Assembly (NCBI GenBank): GCA_036804525.1 | Contig: DAIRSE010000004.1 | Location: forward strand, 1 to 64,000 | DNA length: 64,000 nucleotides | Direction of reading: 5' to 3' | DNA from: JBFLVT01 sp036804525 | GTDB taxonomy: Bacteria; Bacillota; Desulfotomaculia; Desulfotomaculales; JASEER01 | Shown here: one piece after another, positions 35,046 to 43,243 of the stretch | How the letters are laid out: the number at the start of each line of letters is the position of its first letter | Position numbering within the stretch: the stretch's first letter is position 1 | Position numbers and translations under genes: made by a program | The notes under the pieces: model-generated | Databases searched by the model: none | Seen by the model: only the letters and a program-made list of their open reading frames with translations | What the model was told of the DNA's origin: nothing

Positions 35046-35363
35046 AAAGGTGATTACCTTGTCTGCCCACTCGGTGCAGTAATGGACCAGGTTGTTGATG
35101 GTCGCCAGCTTGCAACTGCCGGGCAGCGCATCCTGAATAGGGACGGCCTTGCTCTTGCAGGCATAGAGGTCGCCCGCAAATTCACAAAAAGCGTCGACCA
35201 CGTTTTCCGAAGTCAATGCCGCCAGTGCCTCTTCGCTGTGGAGGCACTCGCCCATCAGGTGAACCTTGACGTTGTGTCCCTGATTGAGGCTGGTGATACC
35301 GAACCGAAAGGCGTCAACAAGCGTTTCCCGGGAAGTCGTCGTAACGATGATCATGATGTTCAT
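35043..35363 (-). CDS. DsrE/TusD-like sulfur-relay family protein
   Basis: 106-residue alpha/beta protein of the DsrE fold: MNIMIIVTTTSRETLVDAFRF, then a KVHLMGECL strand and a Cys-containing FCEFAGDLYACKSKAVP loop, ending near GSCKLATINNLVHYC. Such proteins carry persulfide or act as small accessory proteins; function here is unassigned. I choose ATG at 35363 because GGGAGGGGGATGGGG precedes it. Several cysteines are conserved-looking, which fits sulfur handling. Confidence 0.7.
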   Translation of the reverse strand: MNIMIIVTTTSRETLVDAFRFGITSLNQGHNVKVHLMGECLHSEEALAALTSENVVDAFCEFAGDLYACKSKAVPIQDALPGSCKLATINNLVHYCTEWADKVITF

Positions 35364-35466
35364 GCCCCATCCCCCTCCCCTCTTCCGCGAACAGAAGCAG
35401 AGCCATTCCGCCAATAGGCATGTCATAATTATAGCATTCTATGATGCCGTGCCGCAGCACCCACTG

Positions 35467-35495
35467 TTGTGATTACCGCCGGTAACGTGTATAGT
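35467..35495 (+). promoter_or_regulatory. Promoter of the Asn-Pro repeat protein / tatA
   Basis: TTGTGA (35467-35472) and TATAGT (35490-35495) with a 17-nt spacer. Transcription would start near 35502, which rules out the in-frame GTG at 35469 and supports the TTG start at 35541. Confidence 0.6.
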
Positions 35496-35540
35496 ATATC
35501 AAGAGCAGTAATCTTCTTCCCCTGTGAGGTGTCCCTTGTT

Positions 35541-36062
35541 TTGCGCAATGACCCGCGCTCGAACCGCTCGGTAAACCCGCTCTTCAACGACGGGATCAGC
35601 CCGATGCGCAACGCCACACTTAACCCTAAGACGTACAGCGCGATCAACCCGCATTTGAACCCCTTGATCAATCCGGAACACCGGAGTGAAATAAACCCTG
35701 CGGCAAACCGGGAGCTCAGCCCTCTGGCCAATAAGAGCCTCAACCCTCTCGTTAACAACGCCCTGGACGCGGCTAAGCAAGCCGGCGGCCAGGATGCCGA
35801 TGCGGGCATGCACCAGTTCTCGGTCTATGACTTGAAGCTAAATAATATCGGAACCGCAGTCGAGGCTTCTGACCAGGTTTGGCTTTGGTTCGACCAGGAC
35901 GGCCGGTGGACGGGCTTTGCCGTAAAAAACGGGATTGATGGCCTGAACCTTTTCGACCGGGACGAGCAATGGATCGGATTCCTGGCTCCTAACGGGCGTT
36001 CGGGCTATAACCTGTTCAATTTGCAGGCTGAGTGGACAGGCTTTTTATGCCAAAAACCATAG
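35541..36062 (+). CDS. Asn-Pro repeat protein with W-x-GF repeats, unknown function
   Basis: Not a family I recognise. 173 residues, TTG start behind GTGAGGTG. Residues 1 to about 75 contain seven or so [VLI]-N-P (or S-P) units at short, irregular spacing (SVNPLFN, TLNPKTY, AINPHLN, LINPEHR, EINPAAN, SLNPLVN). A linker rich in Ala/Gln/Asp leads to a C-terminal part with three related units: RWTGFAVKNGIDGLNLFD, QWIGFLAPNGRSGYNLFN and EWTGFL. No signal peptide or membrane segment. It lies 39 nt before tatA on the same transcript. Codon use resembles neighbours. Confidence 0.65.
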   Translation: MRNDPRSNRSVNPLFNDGISPMRNATLNPKTYSAINPHLNPLINPEHRSEINPAANRELSPLANKSLNPLVNNALDAAKQAGGQDADAGMHQFSVYDLKLNNIGTAVEASDQVWLWFDQDGRWTGFAVKNGIDGLNLFDRDEQWIGFLAPNGRSGYNLFNLQAEWTGFLCQKP

Positions 36063-36101
36063 CGCCAAAGTTTTTACCTTTCAAGTGAGGAGGCTTCCAA
36101 A

Positions 36102-36344
36102 ATGTTTCCACACCTGGGCATACCCGAACTCATCCTGATCTTAGTGATTCTCCTGATCATCTTTGGTCCGGGCAAACTGCCGCAATTCGGCAGGTGGCTG
36201 GGCAAGACCATACGCCAGGTCAGGGAATCAAGCCGTGATACCGTGGAAAGCTATAAGGAAGGTATTCAGGCAGAGGACGAAAAGGATGACAAACAGCACC
36301 GCGCACTGGAGGCGTCAAAAGAGAACAAGGACAGTAAACGTTAA
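36102..36344 (+). CDS. tatA: Twin-arginine translocase component TatA/TatE
   Basis: 80 residues: a single N-terminal membrane helix (LILILVILLIIFGPGKLP) with the conserved F-G-P hinge, an amphipathic helix (QFGRWLGKTIRQVRESS), and a charged C-terminal tail. It forms the channel part of the Tat pathway that exports folded proteins. No tatC is in the window. GTGAGGAGG precedes the ATG. A terminator follows at 36350. Confidence 0.93.
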   Translation: MFPHLGIPELILILVILLIIFGPGKLPQFGRWLGKTIRQVRESSRDTVESYKEGIQAEDEKDDKQHRALEASKENKDSKR

Positions 36345-36349
36345 GCAAG

Positions 36350-36378
36350 GGGTCTTGCCGGCGGCAAGACCCTCTTTC
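36350..36378 (+). terminator. Terminator after tatA
   Basis: GGGTCTTGCC (36350-36359) pairs with GGCAAGACCC (36363-36372), then TCTTTC. Confidence 0.75.
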
Positions 36379-36515
36379 ATAGATTTATTCGAAATGCTTG
36401 TACAGGAACCCCTTTGAGGCTTACTGCCTACGGCTTACGTCCAACTGGGGCCTTCACGAGCCCCCCAGTTCTTGAGCTAGCGGACGGTGACTTCAGCAAA
36501 CGGAGGCATGGAGCA

Positions 36516-37007
36516 GTGCAGGTTATCGGCCTTATTGCCGACACCCATATCCCTGCCAGGGCCATCGGCCTGTCCGCCGAGTTACTAAATGGCCTGGCTG
36601 GTGTGGATCTGATCATTCACGCGGGGGACATTGTCCACCCATCAGTCCTGGACGCGTTGGGCCAAATCGCACCGGTGGTGGCCGTGGCGGGAAACATGGA
36701 CCCGCCGGAACTGCAGGCCGGGCTGGGCAGAACTAAAACCCTGTCCATAGGCAAATACACGATCGGGGTGATCCACGGCGACGGGGTGCGGGGAACGACC
36801 CGGGAACGCGCCCTTGCTGCCTTTCCAAATGCCGACTGCGTTGTCTTCGGGCACAGCCACCAGCCCCTCGTCGAGAAAGCCGGCCGGGTGCTGCTTGTCA
36901 ACCCTGGATCGCCTACGGACAGGCGACGGTCTCCCTACCACTCATACGGCATCCTCTACGTCCGCGACAGCGGTATAGAGGCCCGCATCATCAAACTGGA
37001 GGATTAG
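36516..37007 (+). CDS. YfcE/MJ0936-type phosphodiesterase
   Basis: 163-residue calcineurin-like phosphoesterase: LIADTHIP (D-x-H), IHAGDIV (GD), VAGNMDPPE (GN-x-D), IHGDGVRG, and FGHSHQPLVE (GH-x-H), with VNPGSPTDRR at the end. I choose GTG at 36516, with GGAGG 9 nt upstream; an extension to 36414 lacks homology and crosses a hairpin at about 36441-36470. Family members hydrolyse phosphodiesters; physiological substrate unknown. It lies 6 nt upstream of the MazG-like gene. Confidence 0.87.
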   Translation: MQVIGLIADTHIPARAIGLSAELLNGLAGVDLIIHAGDIVHPSVLDALGQIAPVVAVAGNMDPPELQAGLGRTKTLSIGKYTIGVIHGDGVRGTTRERALAAFPNADCVVFGHSHQPLVEKAGRVLLVNPGSPTDRRRSPYHSYGILYVRDSGIEARIIKLED

Positions 37008-37013
37008 GGAAGC

Positions 37014-37349
37014 ATGAAGATGAACGAAATAAATTTACTTATGGAGGAAGTCATCCGGTTTCGCGACGAGCGCAACTGGGCCAGGTACCATACTCCGAAG
37101 GACCTGGCCATGTCTATCGCCATCGAAGCCGCGGAATTGATGGAGATCTTCCAGTGGAAAAACTTGCAGCGGGATAAACTTCTACAGGAGAGGTACCGGT
37201 TGCCGATCCAGGAAGAGATCGCTGACGTTGCTATCTACCTGTTGATCCTGAGCCACGACCTCGGGATCGACCTCGCTGAAGCTATAAGGCGTAAGCTTGC
37301 CGCAAACGCCAGGAAGTACCCCGTCGGCAAGAGCGACGATCTCTGGTAG
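37014..37349 (+). CDS. MazG-like nucleotide pyrophosphohydrolase
   Basis: 111 residues of the all-alpha NTP-PPase superfamily (dCTPase / RS21-C6 group). IAIEAAELMEIFQW supplies the E-x3-E metal site and EEIADVAIYLLILSHDLGI the second E-x2-D site. It probably removes non-canonical or excess nucleotides by releasing pyrophosphate. It starts 6 nt after the phosphodiesterase gene and is probably cotranscribed. Confidence 0.88.
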   Translation: MKMNEINLLMEEVIRFRDERNWARYHTPKDLAMSIAIEAAELMEIFQWKNLQRDKLLQERYRLPIQEEIADVAIYLLILSHDLGIDLAEAIRRKLAANARKYPVGKSDDLW

Positions 37350-37590
37350 AACGCTCTTGCCGGCGGTAAACAACTGCTTGAGCATGTGATCTTATGAACG
37401 ACACTCGTGGATTGTGCTGGCTGCGTTTTAGGACATCACGGCAAGTATCTCCAAAGAAGGTTTTAGAAACTGGATAATGCCTTCAGGACAAGCACTTTGC
37501 AGCAGGAGCAAAAAACGGCATGCGGTCGAGGAAATTAGTGAATACCTTCACTAATGTTGGTGCGTTTATCATTTTGTAAAAATAGATAGA

Positions 37591-37619
37591 TTGTCGGCGG
37601 GGTACAATACAGGTATAGT
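37591..37619 (+). promoter_or_regulatory. Promoter upstream of a small reading frame
   Basis: TTGTCG (37591-37596), 17-nt spacer, TATAGT (37614-37619). Confidence 0.55.
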
Positions 37620-37656
37620 TTCCTTATAGCCCCTTATTGCCGGGAGGTGTCGGTCC

Positions 37657-37821
37657 ATAACATCGAGTTTGCACGGACCCGCCGCAGCTTTCAGGATGCC
37701 CGCTGAGCCGGTCAGGTGTGATAAACGCAGAAAACTGCATGACGAAGCCAATACCGTACATCAGAAGATGCTTGACACCTTAAAGAAAAAGGGCATTCAG
37801 CGCATTCGCCTGCGCTGGTGA
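37657..37821 (+). CDS. Small basic protein, possible ATA start
   Basis: A 54-codon frame follows GGGAGGTG (37642-37649) with 7-nt spacing if it starts at ATA 37657; the first ATG is at 37696 (41 codons, no Shine-Dalgarno). The predicted C-terminal part is strongly basic (CDKRRKLHDEANTV, LKKKGIQRIRLRW). A good promoter lies upstream and a terminator hairpin follows at 37856, so the transcription unit is convincing even if coding is not. No family is recognised; it might instead be a small RNA. Confidence 0.4.
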   Translation: MTSSLHGPAAAFRMPAEPVRCDKRRKLHDEANTVHQKMLDTLKKKGIQRIRLRW

Positions 37822-37855
37822 GATTTCGGCCTGTGAGCCGTGCGCTCGACGTCAG

Positions 37856-37890
37856 GGGACATAGAACTCTAGTCTATGTCCCTTTCGCTT
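37856..37890 (+). terminator. Terminator of the small transcription unit
   Basis: GGGACATAGA (37856-37865) pairs with TCTATGTCCC (37873-37882), loop ACTCTAG, then TTTCGCTTTT. Confidence 0.8.
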
Positions 37891-37911
37891 TTCAGGTAGT
37901 AGTTCCACGCT

Positions 37912-37954
37912 GCCCGGCATAGCCGGGCTCTACCGCCGGTACCTGCACAGTACC
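37912..37954 (+). promoter_or_regulatory. Two hairpins in the leader of the HAD hydrolase gene
   Basis: GCCCGGC-ATA-GCCGGGC (37912-37928) is a perfect 7-bp hairpin; GGTAC (37938-37942) pairs with GTACC (37950-37954) inside a wider CCGCCGG/CCGCCGG context. They precede a purine-rich stretch and the gene at 38018. I cannot assign them to a known riboswitch class. No gene is seen in 37350-37656 or 37883-38017. Confidence 0.4.
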
Positions 37955-38017
37955 GCCGGGAAGGAAACAGGACCTCCAGAGGCGAAACAGTAAGAAGCCA
38001 CCATGAAGGAGGAAAAA

Positions 38018-38734
38018 ATGTTACGCTACCTGCTTTTTGATCTGGACGGAACGCTTCTGCCGATGGACACGGATAAATTTCTGGGGGCCTACCTGCACCT
38101 GCTGGCCCCGCGCCTGAGCAGATACCTCCCTCCTGACCGGTTCATCAGGGAACTTCTTATCAGCACCGAGGCCATGATTGTCAACAACGAACCTTCCAAA
38201 ACGAATGAAGAAGTGTTCATGGACGATTTCTTCGGTCGGACAGGACTGCCCAAAGAAGAGCTGTTACCCATTTTCGAAGACTTCTACCGGAGGGACTTCC
38301 CATCCCTGGTCCATGCCACCCAGCCTTCCGAAACCGCGGCTTTAATCCTTGAGAAGGCAATAATGAAAGGCTATGAGGTGGTCATAGCGACCAACCCGAT
38401 CTTCCCCAGGCTGGCTATCGAGGAACGCCTGCGATGGATCGGCGTTTCGGACTTCCCCTTCAGGCTGGTGACGACATACGAAGAAATGCACTTCTGCAAG
38501 CCCAATTTAAACTATTACAGGGAGATCATTGAAAGGCTTAACTGCACGGAAACCGCATGCCTGATGGTCGGCAACGACGTCGAAGAAGACCTGGTAGCGG
38601 GGAAAATAGGGATACAGACCTACCTGGTCAAGAATTGCGTCATCAACCGTAAAGGATGCGCCTACCAGGCAAATTACCAGGGCTCGCTGGAAGACCTGTT
38701 GGCGTTCGTCGAAAGCCTTCCAAAGGCGACCTGA
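38018..38734 (+). CDS. HAD-superfamily hydrolase
   Basis: 238-residue phosphatase-like protein. Motif I is LLFDLDGTLLP at the N-terminus, motif II IATNPIF, and motif III/IV region CKPNLNYYREI followed by MVGNDVEEDLVAGKIG. ATG at 38018 has AAGGAGG 6 nt upstream; the ATG at 38003 sits on the wrong side of it. The substrate is not predictable. A C-terminal Cys pair (KNCVINRKGCAY) is present. Confidence 0.88.
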   Translation: MLRYLLFDLDGTLLPMDTDKFLGAYLHLLAPRLSRYLPPDRFIRELLISTEAMIVNNEPSKTNEEVFMDDFFGRTGLPKEELLPIFEDFYRRDFPSLVHATQPSETAALILEKAIMKGYEVVIATNPIFPRLAIEERLRWIGVSDFPFRLVTTYEEMHFCKPNLNYYREIIERLNCTETACLMVGNDVEEDLVAGKIGIQTYLVKNCVINRKGCAYQANYQGSLEDLLAFVESLPKAT

Positions 38735-38750
38735 TCTCTTGTATGACAGC

Positions 38751-38780
38751 GACGCCCGCCGTTTCCGGCGGGCGTCCTTA
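38751..38780. terminator. Bidirectional terminator
   Basis: GACGCCCGCCG (38751-38761) and CGGCGGGCGTC (38766-38776) form a perfect 11-bp stem with loop TTTC, between two convergent genes. Confidence 0.75.
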
Positions 38781-38783
38781 GTC

Positions 38784-38972
38784 TTACTGAACTTCCTCTT
38801 TACCCGACTCCTTGGCGTCGGTCCGCTTGTTCAGGCCAATGGCCTCCTTGGCGGCTTCCCACGCCCGGCCGAGGTAGTTCGGGTCGTCCCCAGCCTTCTT
38901 CTCCCTGTCCAGGTCTTTGTCCCTATGAGCGTCCCTGTCCATCCAGTCTTTATCCTTCTTGACATCGGCCAT
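38784..38972 (-). CDS. Small highly charged protein, unknown
   Basis: 62 residues, over half Asp/Glu/Lys/Arg, with a repetitive N-terminal half (KDKDWMDRDAHRDKDLDREKK) and an Ala-rich amphipathic stretch (LGRAWEAAKEAIGL). No cysteine or membrane segment. Composition resembles hydrophilin-like stress or spore-associated small proteins, but I recognise no family. GAGGTGATAA precedes the ATG. Confidence 0.65.
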   Translation of the reverse strand: MADVKKDKDWMDRDAHRDKDLDREKKAGDDPNYLGRAWEAAKEAIGLNKRTDAKESGKEEVQ

Positions 38973-39138
38973 TATTTATCACCTCGTTTGTTAGTGTACC
39001 CGCGCAAACGGCTGGTATTCCCCAGCAAGGCAAAAACCGGATGGGCATCCTTAAAAAACTGCGTCTTACCTGCCCCCATACAAGAAAATCCCTAAGCCCA
39101 ATGCCCAGTCCAAATACTGCGGGGCCGCTTGTTGCCCC

Positions 39139-39867
39139 TTATAGGTGCTTCCAGGCGCAAATCCTTCGTTCAAGCTGGTCGATCACCGTATAGATAACGT
39201 ACCCGAGAAGGCCCATGGCGATCACCCCTGCCCACATGTTCGCCCACGACCACGACGACCACGCGTCCAGGATGTAATAGCCCAGCCCGTTGGTGCCGCA
39301 GATCGTTTCAGAAAAGAAAAGAACAGCAATCGCTGTACCCGAAGAGATGCGTAAGGCGGTAAAGATCTCCGGGAGGGCCGCCGGCCAGACGACGTGACGG
39401 TAAATGGCCATTTTGCCCGCCCCCAGGGAGAGCATCGAGTCGATGACGGCCCGGTCGATCTTCCGCGAGGCGTCGCGGGCAGTGACGAGGATCTGGAAGA
39501 CGATGACCAGCGTGATCAGGAGCACTTTAGCGCTGTCATTGATACCGGCAAAATAAAAAATTATCGGGAGAAACACAATTTTGGGAATGGGATAGACGAT
39601 GTAGATGACGGGTGCGGCATAACGATCCCAGCGCTCTTCCCTTCCCAGATACAGCCCGAGGGGTACGGCCACGACAAAGGAAACGACGATACTGACCAGT
39701 ACCCTTGCCGTACTCGCCAGGATGTGGCGCCCGAGTTCGCCGTGTAAACCTTTGGCCAGCACGACCAGCGCCTCAATTGGCGTCGGGAGAGCCTCTACGT
39801 GCAAAAGCAGCGCGACAACGTGCCACAACCCTAACAAGAACAGGAGAGCGGAAAGCTGCTGGATCAA
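39139..39867 (-). CDS. ABC transporter permease (SsuC/TauC type)
   Basis: 242 residues with about six membrane helices and the BPD-transport EAA-like loop SMLSLGAGKMAIYRHVVWPAALP. It forms the channel for the substrate delivered by the lipoprotein at 40619. The TTG start overlaps the ATPase gene's stop (TTGA). Family members import sulfonates, taurine, nitrate or thiamine precursors; which one is not decided here. Confidence 0.88.
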   Translation of the reverse strand: MIQQLSALLFLLGLWHVVALLLHVEALPTPIEALVVLAKGLHGELGRHILASTARVLVSIVVSFVVAVPLGLYLGREERWDRYAAPVIYIVYPIPKIVFLPIIFYFAGINDSAKVLLITLVIVFQILVTARDASRKIDRAVIDSMLSLGAGKMAIYRHVVWPAALPEIFTALRISSGTAIAVLFFSETICGTNGLGYYILDAWSSWSWANMWAGVIAMGLLGYVIYTVIDQLERRICAWKHL

Positions 39868-40619
39868 GAGACATCACGCTCCCCGTTCAGCATCTCCCGC
39901 AGGCTGTTGCTCAGCTCATGAAAGCCCCTGCTCTTGCGCCAGGCCCTTTCCCCGACCCCGGGATTCTCGAAGTCGGCAAGGACCCGGCTGGGCCGGCCCG
40001 AAAGAACAATGATGCGCTGGCCGAGATAGACGGCCTCCGGTATGCTGTGGGTGACAAAAACAATGGTTACCCCCCGCTTCTTCCAGATTTCAAGCAGGCT
40101 GTCTTGAAGCGACTCCCTCGTCAGGAAGTCAAGGGAGGAAAAAGGTTCGTCCATCAGCAGGAGATCCGGCTCGAGAGATAAGGCCCGCGCGATGGCCACC
40201 CTCTGCCGCTGTCCCCCGCTGAGCTGTGCAGGGTACAGGCCCGTAAGGGCCGAGAGGCCAAGTTCGTCGAGTATGCGCCGGCAGCGGGCCTCGATCTCCG
40301 GCGCAGCCAGCCCCCGCAGCTGAAGGCCAAGAATGGTGTTCTGCCATACTGTTTTCCAGGGGAAAAGCCCGTAATCCTGGAGGATCACGGCTGTCTTCAG
40401 GCGCCGGGGTTTGACGGGTTCCCCGGCGACCAAAACGTGTCCGTCAAATTCAGGGCGCAAGCCGGCCAGGACGTACAAGAGCGTGGTCTTGCCGCATCCG
40501 GAAGGACCGATGACGGCACACGTCTGCCCCCGGCCGAGTTCGAACGAGATGTTTGCGATAACCGGCACAGTGGCGTTCCTTTGCCTGTAAGTTACCGACA
40601 GCCCCTCGACGGAGATCAT
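39864..40619 (-). CDS. ABC transporter ATP-binding protein (SsuB/TauB type)
   Basis: 251-residue ATPase: Walker A GPSGCGKTTLLYVLAG, Q-loop QDYGLFPWKTV, signature LSGGQRQRVAIARAL, Walker B LLLMDEPFSSLD, H-loop THSIPEA. The Q-loop wording is typical of the sulfonate/nitrate/taurine group. Its ATG overlaps the binding-protein stop (TAATG). Confidence 0.92.
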   Translation of the reverse strand: MISVEGLSVTYRQRNATVPVIANISFELGRGQTCAVIGPSGCGKTTLLYVLAGLRPEFDGHVLVAGEPVKPRRLKTAVILQDYGLFPWKTVWQNTILGLQLRGLAAPEIEARCRRILDELGLSALTGLYPAQLSGGQRQRVAIARALSLEPDLLLMDEPFSSLDFLTRESLQDSLLEIWKKRGVTIVFVTHSIPEAVYLGQRIIVLSGRPSRVLADFENPGVGERAWRKSRGFHELSNSLREMLNGERDVS

Positions 40620-41587
40620 TACTCGGCCAGTACCCTCTTCTCCACGAGATCGTTGTAACTCATGGGCTTAGTCAAGATGCCGCGGGAGGTCATCCACTCG
40701 ACGACGCGCGAGATTTGTTCCTCGGTCGGAACCTGCGGCGGCGAGAAGAGGACTTTCATGCCGTGGTCGCTACTCTCCAAAACCGGCGCCGGCACGCGCG
40801 CCTTCTCCGCCAGAAGAGCGTCATAGGTTCGCGGGGAGGCCTGAATGTCCTGGACTGCGCGAGCATAGGCCTGCATCAGCTTTTTAACGGCCTTCGCGTT
40901 ATGATCAAGGGTGTCCTGCCTAAAGAAGATAACCGTCTGGGTGATGTTGTCGCCGGCGGTATCGTCAATAATGACGCGGGCGCCTTTAACCTCGGCCAGA
41001 GCCGCAATCGGGTCGGGCAGCACGGCGGCCTGGACCGTCCCGTTGAGCAGCGCGTCGAGGCGCTGCGGGATTTTGGCAATCTGGATCTTCTTGATTTCTT
41101 CAGGGGCAAGCCCCGCGGAGGTTAAGAGCTCGTCCACGACGTACTCCATGATGGTCTTCAGCGAGCAGGCCACCGGTACGTTCTTCAGCTGGGATGGCTC
41201 GGTGATATCGGACTTGGGCGAGGCCAGGATGGCGAAGCGCCCTTCCACAGCCGTCACGCCCTGTCCTATGGAGACGATCTTAACAGGGGAGCCGCCCGCG
41301 TTAAGCTGGGCCACCGCGATGATGTCTCCGAGGGCGCCGTCAATCTGACCAGCCTGCAAGGCGGTATCGCGCTCAAGGGCGCTAGGGAAATTCACAAGCT
41401 CGACCTCTACGCCTGCATCGGCAAAGTATCCTTTGCTTTCAGCCACCCAGAACGGCAGGTTGTCAGTAATGGGCAGCATTCCGAGCCTTAAGGGCTTTTC
41501 CTTTTCTTGGGCACAGCCAGAAGCCAGAAGAGAAACTGCAAGCAAGGCAATCAGGATCAGCAGAACAGGCAGTTTTTTGCGAAACAT
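40619..41587 (-). CDS. ABC transporter substrate-binding lipoprotein (SsuA/NMT1-like)
   Basis: 322 residues. Signal peptide and lipobox LLASGCAQ (Cys about 25) anchor it to the membrane. The mature part LGMLPITDNLPFWVAESKGYF and FPSALERDTALQAGQIDGALGD matches the type-II receptor fold of the NMT1/SsuA family. First gene of a three-gene operon (receptor, ATPase, permease). The ligand is unassigned; no sulfonatase or nitrate reductase gene is near to decide it. Confidence 0.88.
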   Translation of the reverse strand: MFRKKLPVLLILIALLAVSLLASGCAQEKEKPLRLGMLPITDNLPFWVAESKGYFADAGVEVELVNFPSALERDTALQAGQIDGALGDIIAVAQLNAGGSPVKIVSIGQGVTAVEGRFAILASPKSDITEPSQLKNVPVACSLKTIMEYVVDELLTSAGLAPEEIKKIQIAKIPQRLDALLNGTVQAAVLPDPIAALAEVKGARVIIDDTAGDNITQTVIFFRQDTLDHNAKAVKKLMQAYARAVQDIQASPRTYDALLAEKARVPAPVLESSDHGMKVLFSPPQVPTEEQISRVVEWMTSRGILTKPMSYNDLVEKRVLAE

Positions 41588-41652
41588 TCTCTCTCACACC
41601 TCCGATCGACTAATTTCGACTGCAAGGAGAATAATCCTCTAACCAAATTAGG

Positions 41653-42099
41653 TTAGGGAGCAGTGGGCTTTTGCTCCAAAAGAGAGGTCAAGGCCTTCCT
41701 GAAACGCAGGTCGTCGGCCCGAGTGCGCTTGGACGGGCCCTTCGTCCTCCCGCCCGTTCGGCGAAAGCGCGCCTTCATTTCCCGCTCCTCAAGCAGAAAG
41801 GGGATAAATTCGGGAGTGTAAATCCGCCCGCTCGGCGAAACAGCCCTGCCCCCTTTGCCCAACACCACAGCGGCCAGGGCCCAATCCTGGGTGACCACCA
41901 CGTCACCTTTTTCCACCAGGTTCATGATGCGGATATCCGTTTCCTGGCTGCCGTCGCCGACGACCACGTGGTCGGCGGAGTCGATCAGGTGGACGAAGCT
42001 TGCCACCGTAACAATACCGGCGCCATAGCGAGCGGCAAGTTCGAAACAGATCGCCAGGACGGTTTTGGGACACGCATCGGCGTCAACTATAATCTTCAC
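41653..42099 (-). CDS. YaiI/YqxD family protein (DUF188)
   Basis: 148 residues starting MKIIVDADACPKTV, the family hallmark, with IVTVASFVHLIDSADHVVVGDGSQETD and VVTQDWALAAVVLGKGGRAV in order. PIN-like nuclease fold with conserved acidic residues; biological role uncharacterised. GTG start at 42099. The C-terminus is basic (RTGGRTKGPSKRTRADD). Confidence 0.9.
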   Translation of the reverse strand: MKIIVDADACPKTVLAICFELAARYGAGIVTVASFVHLIDSADHVVVGDGSQETDIRIMNLVEKGDVVVTQDWALAAVVLGKGGRAVSPSGRIYTPEFIPFLLEEREMKARFRRTGGRTKGPSKRTRADDLRFRKALTSLLEQKPTAP

Positions 42100-42122
42100 G
42101 GCGTCGGCCCTCTTCTTTAATA

Positions 42123-43043
42123 CTAGTAGCCGGTAATAACGCTGACCGCTCCGGGGACAATGCCGAAACGGGCCGGCAAGTACCCTACGACCTCCCCGTC
42201 AGCCTCAATTAAGACAGGCTCTTTCGACATCAGGGACACCTCGCGGCACTGGACGTAAACCAGGGAAGAGTCCTGCAAGTGCGTTCCTTTATAGACACGC
42301 ATGAGGTTTTTCAATATGCCCGTTTTATTTTGCCTTCCGAGAGCGATAAAGTCCAGCAGGCCGTCATCGGGCCGGGCTCGCGGAGCTACGTGCATCCCCC
42401 CGCCGAAGTAGCGGCAGTTTCCCAGAGCAGCGATGGTTAAGTCGAGGGACCTCGTTTCCAAACCGTCCACGGTCCACTGCACAGGCTTCTGACGGTAAAG
42501 AATCAGCGTAACAAGCGCCCCGTAGAAAAAGGACAGAAAACCGCCCAGGTTCTTGCCGGTTCGGTTCACACGCTGGGCAGTTTCAGCTCCAAACCCCACG
42601 TCGGCTACATTCAAAAAGTAACGCCGGCAGGGCTGTTTATCCATTCCGGTGCACTCGATAAAGCCGACGTCAAGCTTCCTGGCCGTGCCGGTTTGCAAAA
42701 GCCTGGCCGCCGCGAGAAGGTCGTGCGGGATACCCAGGGATCGGCCCAGGTCCTTTCCCGTACCCATCGGGATAACAGCAAGCTCCACACTTGCCGCACC
42801 GGTCGTCATCATCGCGTTTACGATTTCGTTTACCGTTCCGTCGCCGCCAACCGCAATCAGGCGCCGGTATCCCGCAGCAATACCTTTTTCGGCCGCTGAT
42901 CGTCCCGCCCCGGGAGCATCGGTATCCAGCTGGTCAAAACAGATTCCCAGTTCGCGCATCTTCCTGCTCAGCGCGGGCCATGCCTTGCGTGTCCGCCCAC
43001 CCCCGGAAGCAGGGTTGATAATGGCCAGAGTGTCACAAGTCAA
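42123..43043 (-). CDS. Diacylglycerol/lipid kinase family protein (YegS/BmrU-like)
   Basis: 306 residues. AIINPASGGGRT and AVGGDGTVNEIVNAMM are the nucleotide-binding motifs, with GTGKDLGRSLGIP following. It phosphorylates diacylglycerol or a related lipid at the membrane. TTG at 43043 has GAGAGGTG 7 nt upstream and gives the usual length; a longer open frame to 43253 overlaps the cyclophilin leader and lacks homology. Confidence 0.88.
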   Translation of the reverse strand: MTCDTLAIINPASGGGRTRKAWPALSRKMRELGICFDQLDTDAPGAGRSAAEKGIAAGYRRLIAVGGDGTVNEIVNAMMTTGAASVELAVIPMGTGKDLGRSLGIPHDLLAAARLLQTGTARKLDVGFIECTGMDKQPCRRYFLNVADVGFGAETAQRVNRTGKNLGGFLSFFYGALVTLILYRQKPVQWTVDGLETRSLDLTIAALGNCRYFGGGMHVAPRARPDDGLLDFIALGRQNKTGILKNLMRVYKGTHLQDSSLVYVQCREVSLMSKEPVLIEADGEVVGYLPARFGIVPGAVSVITGY

Positions 43044-43243
43044 GCGAGGGCACCTCTCGCAAACCAGTGTAGGTGAATCGTTCACCACGCAAGAAGGGAA
43101 TCCTTCAGAGAGGAAAGTAAAAGCGTGGAGTTCGTGAAGAAAGAACTGGCCGGCTGGAATAAACACCTGGACATCGTTGCCAGTCCGGCGCGCATGTAAT
43201 ATGCTTAAGGTGCGTGACAGCTTATAGTGAGGAGGCCAGGCGA

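Noticed and set aside
37569..37751. 60-codon minus-strand frame
   Set aside because: It crosses the plus-strand promoter and Shine-Dalgarno and has no ribosome site of its own.
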